64,000 nucleotides of DNA, from the NCBI GenBank assembly GCA_035235625.1, contig CP141142.1:13980995-14044994 (forward strand). The letters run 5' to 3'. Source of the DNA: Saururus chinensis (Eukaryota; Streptophyta; Magnoliopsida; Piperales; Saururaceae). Of this stretch, positions 11,201 to 20,588 are shown piece by piece. The notes beneath the pieces are model-generated. The model ran no database searches, was not told where the DNA came from, and saw nothing but the letters and a program-made list of their open reading frames with translations. Positions within the stretch are counted from its first letter, which is position 1; every line of letters starts with the position of its first letter. The position numbers and the translations under genes were made by a program.

Positions 11201-13363
11201 CAACAATTTTGCATTGTCAAAGCCTCACAACATGATGGAGGGCTTAGTTGCGTACTCATGGAGATAGGAGAGACGAAAAAGGGCTTTAGCGGCCATATTG
11301 CCTACTGGTGGTGTCGTTAACTCATCATAGCCCGCAAAAGTGGTGCCTTTAACCTAGACTGCATGTGAACAAGCATGAGCGGTAAAAGGGAACCGTATGG
11401 GAGGATAGGCTATCGGTGGTCAACCATAGAAAAGGTGGGGTTTGCCCAAACAAAAGTTGAGGGCACTAAGGACCGGAGAAAGTGGCTGACAAAGGTGGCA
11501 ACATTTCTAATCGCTACTCACATTCAAATCAATGTAGGAATGGTTGTTCATGAAGCACGACTTACGGTGGAGGATATGGGCCTAACAAAGGTCGATCCTT
11601 CCATGGTCGAAGGCTAATGGATGACAATTTAACTTCCCCTTGGAAGGATCGGGATTCGGAAACTCTTTCCCTGCATGTTCCAGGCTGTGTGTAACAATAG
11701 TTGGGGTCAGAGGTAGAATCGGTCAAGAAGTGTTGGCCCTTGCTGTCACTGGGCTGGGGCAGAGCCCATAACATTAGACAGGCAGCCCATGTATGCGCAG
11801 TATCAGGCTGAATAGTTAGCCCTAGGCTGGGTCTCACAATGGTGCTGAGAAATGTTTCCCGAAGTTTGGGGGCATGGCTTGGGTAGAAGACATGCACGAC
11901 AGAGGAGCATGGGAGTCCATGAACGGTAGCCTCATGTCCTTAGGTCATTCGGCCGTTAGCTGCTGTCCATTGGTTGACGAAGGTGGTGGTAAAACTTCTA
12001 GTCAAAAGGAACAAAGGGATTCTATCAAGCCAAAGGCAATGGAGTGTTGGGTGAGGGGGTGGACATGCTGTTATTGAGCCACTAATGGTCGAACAGGAGC
12101 CGTGGGATGAACCTGGAAGACGCCGGGACCCAACAATCACCGGATAGCTGCAAGTCAAGTGGACATCAGCCCAATATCGTATGGCATCCGACTGCAGAGG
12201 ATGGATGCAGCCCGCGAAAAAGTGCAACTTTACTCTAATGCGGGTTGGCCAATTGAACGAATCGGGAATGGTTGGGAGGCCAAACCTTGGCATGTTACCG
12301 TCATCGGCTTGAGGAGGCAAACCGGAGGCCGAACCGTGGGTGCAGCCATTAGTAAAAACAAATGACATCAATAAACAAAATGGGGGAAATTTTGCCCAAA
12401 TCGAAATGGGGCAGAGGAGTCGGCAGAGAAGCAATGATTTGGGCAGGGACAATGGCCTCACTGTCGTTGGCCAGGGGAGGGTTAAAAGCTGGTCGCTATG
12501 GCCAGCCAACGGCAGCATAGCTGCCAGCCGAAACACAGACAAAAAACAATGAGGCGACGAAGTTTTTACCAAATGGCGGCGAACGAGGGGTGGTGAGGCT
12601 GAGGGAGGCGACGGCCGGGGTGGTAGCCTGGTTGTCACCAGGCAGGGGGAGCACCAAAGGCCAGCCGGTAGTGGCCGGTGACCAGCGGCGCTGTCAACTG
12701 TTGCAACACACAGTAATACGGAAATATAGTGTGGTCAGGAGTTTTACCTCACACCGGAGAAGCAAGGGCAGGGAGGCCGGGATGACGATGGCTGGTGGTC
12801 AATTTGGTTGGGGTAGAGCTATGGCGGTGAACTGGAGGACATGCAGCGGTGGCGGCAGCAGTGGATCGGGGTAAAAACTGGTGGTTTCGTAGGGCTAAAA
12901 TGGAAAGGGAGAGGGAAAGGAGGTGGCTGCCAGTGGGGCATGTTCAGGGTCACAGTGGCGGCATCACCAGGCTAAGGCCGGTGGCGGCGCCGCCTCTGTC
13001 CACACAGAGTGAAGGGGGATCTCCTTCACTATTCAAGGGTTGGGCGTGCTGAGGTGCACTCGATCCGATCTTCTTAAATTAAATTGTTTTTTCTTTTTTT
13101 TCTCTTCCTTTCTTCTCGTTTCTGTTCTCCTGCGTCTTGTCTGATTTTCGCACCAAAATGTTTTTTGGGATGCGTCGAGGCCTATGGCTTACGACTAAAC
13201 ACTACTCCCAACTCTTACGGTCATGAATATTACAAATACGGATTCTCCAAAGCGTCTAATTTCTTTATTGAAAATACAAGCAAAAATGGCATAACATTGC
13301 AGAAAATTACAAAAAATAGAAAAAATATGCAGAAAAAAATTATAGAAAATCAGGGATGTTACA
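8246..13363 (-). mobile_element. Giant solo LTR, 5.1 kb (family 1, copy A)
   Basis: Bounded by TG (TGTCACGCTC) and CA (GATGTTACA) with a perfect TSD tatgt (8241-8245 and 13364-13368), inside the copia gag region. It has no PBS, PPT or coding domain. It shares ordered blocks with 41919-49930, 54019-62196, 14826-27235 and 31130-31488: a 'GAGTATTTTCATACT...AAATACCCAGTAGGGG' stem (about 8730-8770), a TTACTCATACAATC-type array, a 'gccactcttgggcag' block, a GC-rich half (about 11900-13050) and a similar end. The terminal TGTAAcrTCCC-like bases read on the minus strand match the 5' ends of the 43303 and 56406 elements. The stem lies about 500 bp from the opposite end. I therefore infer minus orientation. 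At over 5 kb this is a very long LTR. Confidence 0.8.
8878..9120. repeat. Degenerate CTTACTCATACAATC-type array (copy A)
   Basis: Repeated short units around 'ACTTACACTTAC', 'CTTACTCGTACAA' and 'ACTTACACATACTCGTAC', about 13-15 bp each. The open frame across it (105 codons, rich in Tyr/Thr) is a by-product of the repeat. The same array sits at the matching place in the other large solo LTRs. Confidence 0.75.
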
Positions 13364-14828
13364 TATGTGGAGGCCCAAAATTCCAATCCAAAAAAGAGAA
13401 ATTCTAGCATAATTTCAAAGGAGTAAATTCTAACTATGCCAATAACTCCAACAATAGTAAGAGAAAGAAAAGGCAACTTGCTTTGTTTGTGGTGAAATGG
13501 GGCTTTGCGTCTACAAGTGCAAAGAGTTGAAAACTAATTCTTGCACTAACATTACAAACAATGTCGAAGAAAGTGAGGATTTTGTGGCTATGATTATGGA
13601 GGTAAACATGGCAAATTCCAATGAGGGTTGGTGGCCTAACTCCAGTGCCATAGTCCATGTGTTCAACGATAAATCCTTTTACAAGGATTATGTTGAAGTA
13701 ACCAGTGAACAGTTCATATGGGGAACCAAAATTGAGCTCAAGTCGCTAGCAAGGGAGTTGTTGAACTCAGTTTCACATTTGGAAAAAAGCTCACCTTAAT
13801 TACTGTGCTTCATATTCCCAATATGAGGAAGAATTTAGTATCGGCAGACACTTTATGCAAGAAAGGCTTCAAAGTTGTACTTATATCGGGTAAATTTGTG
13901 TTGTCCCAAAATGGGGTGCATGATTGTGGACAAACGATATTCATGTAATTGAATTTTTAAGCTTTGTATCAATGAAGAAATCAATAAATCTTATGTTGCT
14001 GACTCATGTGATTTGTGGCATGATAGATTAGGTCATATAATTTTTTGGTATTTGCAAAATAGGAGAAAATTGGATTTGATTTCATTTCAAAGTTTTCAAA
14101 AGAACAAATGTGAAGTTTTCATAAAATCTAAAATGTCTAAAAAGCCTTTTCTAACGGCTTCACGTAGTTATGAGATTTTAGATTCAATTCATTTGGATAT
14201 TTGTGAACATAATGGTCTTTTGACTAGAGGCAGTAAAAAGTATTTTATTATTTTTATCAATATTTTTTCAAGGTTTACTTATGTTTTCCTTATGAGAACG
14301 AAAGATGAAACTTTTAATATTTTCAAATTTAAAGTTTGAAAACCAAGCTAGAAAAAAATTAGAGTTATTCGCTTCGATAGAGGTGGAGAATGTCCTTCAA
14401 ATGAATTTTCAAGGTTTTGTGAATAAAATAGAATTATTTATGAGGTGATTATACCTTATACACCTCAACAAATTGGTTTAGTAGAGAGGAAAAATTGTAC
14501 GTTGGTTGAGATGGTGAATTTCATGACTTAGCATACTTTTGAATTTGTGGGGTTAAGTTTTATTGACTGCATATCATGAGTTGAACTGGATTCCATATAG
14601 GCAATCACCTCAAACTGCGTATGAATTATGGAAGGGACGAAAGCCAAACTTGGCATATTTGAGTCAAATATAACTGTTAAATCTAGAGATGCTGAATTTT
14701 TGGAAACAACATTTATTTGGGATCCCAAAAGTCAAGATTTACCACTTCGAAATTCACAATGGATCAAATTAGATAACTTTGCTGAACTTGAGGTGGTTCC
14801 TGAACCTTCCATTGAATTGAGAAGGTAT
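13364..14828 (+). pseudogene. Copia nucleocapsid-protease-integrase fragment
   Basis: This is the continuation of the copia polyprotein after the tatgt TSD. In order: a CCHC knuckle CFVCGEMGLCVYKC (the zinc-binding His replaced by Leu); a protease segment WWPNSSAIVHVFND, where the catalytic D-T/S-G is lost; 'LTLVNVLHIPNMRKNLVS'-type sequence in a shifted frame; the integrase zinc-finger region LWHDRLGH; and core motifs (DSIHLDICEHNG, then 'IRVIRFDRGGE', then 'QQIGLVERKNCT'). Frameshifts and stops are frequent. The protein would process the polyprotein and insert cDNA. After 'WKGRKPNLAYL' the sequence jumps to SRDAEFLETTF, so the end of integrase is deleted, and it stops at 14828 against another insertion. 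Confidence 0.85.
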
Positions 14829-14881
14829 TAACACCCAAGATTTTCTAAATAAAATAATATCACTTTTGTTATATTTTATTC

Positions 14882-16870
14882 ATCGGTAGAACATTGACTC
14901 ATCGATGGATTCTTCAATGGAATATTGTCGAATTTTCGTCGGTGGACTCATCAACGTGTCGACAGAGTTGCCAATGGTAACTTCATGCATGCAATTGCTC
15001 TTGAATATGAGACGGTTATTAGTTTTGAATTTTGTGGGGAGTTATAATATTATTTAAAATTAAAAATGGAGTGAGAAGGGGAAGAAAGAGTCCAATGGGA
15101 AGGCTCGCCACCGGAGAAAGGAGTAGCGAACAACTGGGAGTGTGGGAACACCGAAAAATTGGGTGACACTTGTGTTTCAAGGTCAGATGCCTTTCTAAAC
15201 TTAAAATCTCATCCAATTGATAGTGTTTCAGATTTATCTCCATTATCTTCTATATTTGTGTTGAATATTTGTTGACTTGATTGAAGTTTGAGTGTTCTAA
15301 GATATTTTTGGTCAATTTCTAGTTTATACAATACTAAGAAGTAAAACTGTAGATTGGTATGTTGATTTCTACTTTTTGTATAATAATTTCAAGATATATA
15401 TAAATATATATGAATTTTCAAAATAAAGAGAGCATCCATACATAATTCGGATTGTTGGTGAAGTTACTGATGTGTTGGTGGTGACACCGGCAGAGGGAAA
15501 AAGATGACCAGTTCTCATGCATGCGTGCATTACAGGCATGTTGTTTTTTGTCAGTAGTGTGAATGACATCGACGAGGTGTTGGTGAGAATGAACTATAGT
15601 AGTGTTCCACTATCGGTAGGGTTTGACGTGTTGGTGAACTCATTGATGGTTATCGGTGAAGGCGCCGACCCATATACAAAATCACTAATATAAATTTATA
15701 TCTCTATTGGTGATAGTTGACATGTCAATGACTTCACCTATGATTATCAGTGAAGGCACTGACTTGTTAGTGAAGCCACCAATAGAGGTTAACTTCTCTA
15801 TCGGTGAAGTCAGCTTGGTTGTGAACTCACCGATGGTTATCGGTGATGATATCGATCTATCTATAAGGTCACTAACAGTCTTTGTCGGTAAGGTTTGACG
15901 TGTCAGTGAACTCACTGATGGTTATTGGCGAGGTCATCGACCTACCCATGAGGCTATTGATGAATTTCAAAGTCACTGTTGGAAGGGTTTGACGTATAGA
16001 TGAGTTGATCGATGGTCATCAACATGTTAGTGAGGCTTTTAATGAGATATATAATTTCAAATGTTATTAGGATTATAGCTAATGTATACAATAGTACTAC
16101 AATTAATAATGCATAATTTTCTGTGATTTATGATATAGATGAAAGGTAAAGTATGCATATATTTACTTCAGGGTTAGAAGCCCCACTACTTTTGTATCAG
16201 CCTATTGATTGTGCTGAATGGGTACCCAAAAAGACTATGCATAGAACAACCAAGGTTATAGGAAACCTTGGTGCCTTGGTTCCAAAAGTGTGTCTTTAGC
16301 CATGTCGATGGAAGGGGGTTGGTATGAAAAAGGACCAAAGTTTTCCGGTTCTCTAAAGATGGGAGTTATGTAGAATTGCTTCCCTGGCCAGGGAGTCGCA
16401 TTCAAATGGAGTAAAGCATTAAAAGATGACTTAGCTTGTACAATGCAATATATGAGGTTTTGATAATCATGGAAAGTTAGAATTTCAACACTAAGGTCCA
16501 TGAGCCCAAATGAGCCTTTACTTCATAATGTGGATGAGGAGAAGCAGACTTTAGAGCAATGAAGTCATTATGTGGTGGCCCAATATCTAGAAGTGTGAAA
16601 CTTCTAGATGAGGTCATCATGTCTAAAGAACCATAGGGAATGGTTTGCTTACAAATGGAATGAATATCATAAAATGTATGTTTTCTTTTATGGTGGTGAT
16701 TGACTGATTTAAAATGAGAATTCTATAGTATGTCAAATGAGTTCTTATGGTTTCTTTAGATTGCTATCCCATTAAGTATTCTTGTATACTCATTATCCTT
16801 TGTGTGAGTGCTTGGATTGACACTGGAAGGTAGGTGAAGGCCGTAGCTATAGTGGAGATATGATTTATTC
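14882..16870. mobile_element. Unresolved insertion in copy G
   Basis: This 2-kb stretch separates the last roughly 55 bases of copy G from the rest. The 7-bp word tttattc occurs directly before (14875-14881) and at the end (16864-16870), which could be its TSD. No PBS, PPT, TG...CA termini or protein domain were found. It contains a degenerate tandem array at 15540-16035. The minus-strand frame at 16501-16256 (81 codons) is unrecognised and probably non-coding. It may be a non-autonomous DNA transposon or a degraded LTR fragment. Confidence 0.35.
15540..16035. repeat. Degenerate ~95-bp tandem array
   Basis: Units recur at about 15619, 15716, 15810, 15893 and 15987. Each has a 'GTTTGACGTGT-GTGAACTCA-TGATGGTTATCGGTGA' core followed by 'TCGACC'-like sequence. 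Divergence between units is high, so this is an old array. The short open frames across it on both strands reflect the repeat, not genes. Confidence 0.65.
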
Positions 16871-18572
16871 GATCATTTTTTGGAGGAAAATGTGACACTT
16901 CGGTGTATTTATTTTTGTGTATTTTGACCTTGATATTTATACTCGTAGAGTCGGTTGTGGGGCAATAACCAAATCCGAACATGGTAGAAATAAAAAAAAT
17001 GGGATATCACATTCTAGAACATCTGGAACATCCAGAAGGGTGGAGAAGAAACCCGAGAGCCATTTTGAACCTTCTGTCGTGCCTCCCTCATCACCCGATT
17101 CTTCCGCTTCTTGTTGGGATCCACTTTGCCTTGCTAACATGAGTCCATTGGTACTGACAAGGACCACTGCCATGTTGTCCTTGCTCCTCCATGAGCTACC
17201 GATGTTTCCCCCCAATTTTCACAGTATTTCATTGGTCTTGGGCTGTCAGAGAGCTTTTGGCCACCGGTTGCTGCCGTTCTCCATTGGACTTTGCTTTGTC
17301 TAGCCGCCAAGACCCCAAAGGAGCACACTAGACTTGCCGCCACTCTCTCCTTGCTCCTCATCAAGTTGCAGGTATTGTTCCTCATTTTTTCACTGTTTAC
17401 CACGTTTTTGAGCCACCGATGTGCTGCTGGCTGCAGTCCTGCCTCCCGATCACCTCCTTCTGGTTGTTCATGCGTTGGCAAAGGTATGGCCATCACCCTA
17501 ACTCATCCCCATTGCCTCTATACCCATGCTACCCACTGCACTAGTCCATTAGCCCATTTTTTAGACCTCACAATGTTGTCCTCCCCTATTTTGCTTCACT
17601 TTGGTCGAACAAAGCTTCTGGGTGAGTCTCTAGCTGCCGCCAATGGCCATCCCACATTTAGTTGGCTTTGTCATTGTGCTACAATGGCGGGATGCCTCCA
17701 ATCCCAGCTCTATCCCACCTATGAAGGCCCCGTTTCACCCCTATGCTCTGGAACAAGCCACACGATGGCTAACATCTCCGGCTTCTTTTTTTGTTTTCCG
17801 ACAGATGCCAGAGGGCCACTGGTCTCCACATGCCTCCTTTGGCTCCGCCTTAGGCCGACATCGACAAGGGGCTGCCACCTAAAACGGCTTGGCCTTCTCC
17901 GCATTGAATGGGCCACTTTTCCCATGCCCTCTGCCGTGTGTGATGTACAGTTGCCCTCACCAATTATTTTGGTTGTGGGTGACAATCGGTGATGTCGTCA
18001 CTTCAGTTGGCCACCACATCCTAGCCTTAGCTTTCTTGCCCTTGTGGGCCTAGAGTGCGTCTAAGCCCATTGATCACCTCTTTTCCCCTTGCTTTGCCCT
18101 CTGTGCTACATCTGCAAGCGGCTACACATGCATTTTAGGGTATGGATGCCGCTTTTTCTTTGCCTGCTTGTCGGATGGCACTGCCATAGACTAGGTTTGA
18201 TTCTCAGAGTCTCTTCCTCCTCTCCTATATCCTCAAGTGTCGCCCCATTCCCTATGCCCCTTATATGGGCCATAGTCGAATCAAAATTGCCACTGTTAGG
18301 TGCTTTCCTTAGCTGATTTCAGCGTCTTATGGCCGGTTGAGTCTTCTTAGCCACCGAATGACTTCTATTTGGTCCACCCTTGACTTTTGATCACATCTGC
18401 CACTCGTTGTTGGCACGACCTTTATCCTGAAAGCCCTTAGTGCACCACCGTGGATCACAAATTATGCTGCACAAACTTGGGTTACCCCCATCTTGCCGTG
18501 ATTACTTCTGGTGCTTCCTTAATCTTGGGACAACATTTATCTCAACTAAGTTATGCTTTTGGCCGCAAACTC
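16871..18572 (+). other. GC-rich 5' half of copy G LTR
   Basis: This stretch is homologous in reverse to the GC-rich halves of copies A-C, with landmarks such as 'TGTGACACTTCGGTGTAT' and 'TAGAGTCGGTTGTGGGGC'. It holds an open frame of 233 codons at 17291-17992. That frame is not conserved as protein in the sister copies, and GC-rich sequence lacks stops by chance, so I do not call a gene. The palindromes TTCTAGAA (17012-17019) and TCTGGA-aca-TCCAGA (17022-17036) lie near the LTR start. Confidence 0.6.
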
Positions 18573-19019
18573 TATAACGAACCGACCCGAGCTGGGTTCA
18601 CAAAATCACAAATAGAAAATTTTTTTCCTTGAGCCAGGAATCATTGTTTGTGTGCAAGAGGTACAACATTTGTCTACTTACTACGGAGCTTCAATCTTTC
18701 CCATACGTAGACTTAGGTTGTAACAAATACATACACACAACGAAGCTTCATAGTTTGTCACATGTAAAACATGTACTTATAATTGATTTGGATAGGGCCA
18801 ACGTTGTTTTATTGTTGGTTGCCTACGTACATATTGGATATTATTCCAACACGATCAGATCCGAACGTAGTTCTGCCTAACGGCTAATACATACAACAAG
18901 CGTCACAAAATCATATATGTTAAAATATGTATAAATTTATATTTAGTCGGAGTTATACAAAAATTCGTCATATATCGGAGTAAAGCGGAAATCAATAAAT
19001 TAATAAAATCGTACATCTC

Positions 19020-19215
19020 GCTCTACCACAGAGCGGGATCAAAACCACATATACATGTCTCGCTCTATCATTGAGCCAAGACCGAAAACACATATTACAA
19101 TTCTCGCTCTACCCTAGAGCAAGACCACACACATCATAACATGTAAGCGTACATCATGGTATACAAAGCATACATCATGGCATATAAGCACACATCATGG
19201 CATATAAGCATAACA
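19020..19215. repeat. Short tandem repeats in copy H
   Basis: First come three spaced copies of a 'CTCGCTCTAC...AGAGC' motif, about 45-50 bp apart (19017-19125), each a small inverted repeat. Then there are about four copies of a 21-bp 'CATCATGGCATATAAGCA' unit (about 19150-19215). They occur only inside this LTR in the window. Confidence 0.7.
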
Positions 19216-19534
19216 AGCATGTGGATCATAGCATAACGCACATCATAACTAGCACATGCCGTTCTATAATTAAAATAGGAGATCAGAAATGCTTACTCCC
19301 ATAATGTCTAGTAAGGTATCGGTATTCAGAATTACTTGCTACTTCTGGGCGTCCTCCCCTTCAGAGCTAGAGGTAGTAGACGGAGCTTCCTCTAGCCTTT
19401 ATATGTTCCTTGTCTTGCATTGAAAGACTACGTATAAATGTTCTCCTTGCCGGAGGCTCTTCTCGTTGTCTGCGCTCATGAGCGATGGACAAAACCCTGT
19501 CTTGCTCTTGGTTTCTTTTTCTTGCTCCAGTGTT

Positions 19535-20010
19535 CGAGGATGACGGGCAGGGCATCTCCTAGTCTCGGGCATTTCCTCTTCATATGATGGCCAACTCAGA
19601 AAATTAAACCCTCCGTCGCGTAGAACACACTCAATTTAGTGAAGAATGTCTCTTGAATTGACTAAATCGGAGTTAGGATGGCCAGAAACAAAGAAAACGA
19701 AGTTGGTTGGTGCTCGAAGATAATGGGCAGAACTTCTCTTAGTCTTGGGGCATTTCCTCCTTATACGATCACCAACTCAGAAAATAGAACCCTCCATTGC
19801 ATAGAACACACTCGATTTAGTCAAGAATGCCTCTTGAGTCGACTAAATTGGAGTTAGGATGGCCAGAAATAGAGAAAACGAAGTTGGTCGGTACTCGAAG
19901 ATAACGGGCAGAACCTCTCCTTGTCTTGGGGTGTTTCCTCCTTATATAAACTCCAACTCGAAGAGAGGACCCTTCCATCATGTAGAGCACTCTCGATTTA
20001 GTAGGAAATG
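19535..20010. repeat. ~180-bp tandem repeat, 2.6 copies, in copy H
   Basis: Units start near 19547, 19729 and 19908 with 'GCAGAACYTCTC-TTAGTCTTGGGG'. They include 'TAGAACACACTCGATTTAGT' and 'GGAGTTAGGATGGCCAGAAA'. Identity between the first two is high. The unit carries the presumed minus-strand TATA region (CCTTATATAAAC in the last unit, CTTATACGATC in the previous one), so the LTR promoter region has been tandemly duplicated. Confidence 0.8.
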
Positions 20011-20177
20011 GGTCTTGAACTGCCTTAATCGACCTCCAAACGGTAAGAAATGGGGGAGGAGAAGTTCCCCTCGAAAAACAGAACTGAAGGGGGTTTTATA
20101 AACCCCCGGCGGGCCGAAACTGCGCACGGCGCTGGTCGCGCTCATGCACGGCACAAATAGCACCCGCATAACCGCGG

Positions 20178-20559
20178 TGTTGTGTAGATGACCAGACTCG
20201 ACCAGTTTCATGAAGGACTATTGCTTAAGCTTTACTTTATTGTTTTCATAGTTGCATTGAACGCTTTTCTATTGTAATAGTTTAGTATTTTGGATATTTG
20301 GATGTAAAACGGGTTGGTTCAGTTAGTGGTCCGGGTTAACCGAATCACTAACTGGCATGCGCTCCTAGGGAACTGGGCTGGCCTTGGCTTGGGTTGGCGC
20401 GACTTCCTAGGGGACTGGTCGTCCCCTATATGGGGCGATCCTCTCTATTTTCAGAGTTATGCAATTATAGTATTCCAGTGTCTCCCCTTTCTTCATTACT
20501 TCTCCCCTTTCCTTGTGTAATTCTCCTAGGTACCGATCATGTTTGCATCGGGTGCATCA
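20178..20559 (+). repeat. Gy1 5' LTR
   Basis: 382 bp, TG...CA. It shares the GACTGGTCGTCCCCTATATG promoter region with the 3' LTR. The two LTRs differ by scattered substitutions (for example 'gtagatgaccagac' against 'gcacgatgaccaaac' near the start), so the insertion is not recent. Confidence 0.9.
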
Positions 20560-20574
20560 TTGGTATCAGAGCTC
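20560..20574 (+). promoter_or_regulatory. Gy1 primer-binding site
   Basis: TTGGTATCAGAGCTC lies immediately after the 5' LTR. TGGTATCAGAGC is complementary to the 3' end of plant initiator Met-tRNA, the usual primer for minus-strand synthesis in many gypsy elements. Confidence 0.9.
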
Positions 20575-20588
20575 TACAATCCCCGGAC

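Noticed and set aside
11940-12638. Open frame of 232 codons on the minus strand in copy A
   Set aside because: It lies in the GC-rich half of a solo LTR. The matching regions of copies B, C and G do not keep this frame, and no domain is visible. GC-rich DNA lacks stops by chance.
13351-13407. Apparent zinc knuckle 'CYICGG'
   Set aside because: The first residues come from the end of solo LTR A and the rest from copia, so it is a chimera across the insertion junction. The true knuckle is the CFVCGEMG block just downstream.
16256-16501. 81-codon minus-strand frame in the unresolved insert
   Set aside because: No family recognised, no start context and no second copy in the window. Kept only as a note under the insert.
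17291-17992. Open frame of 233 codons on the plus strand in copy G
   Set aside because: Same reasoning. It looked like a counterpart to the 232-codon frame of copy A, but the protein sequences do not align.
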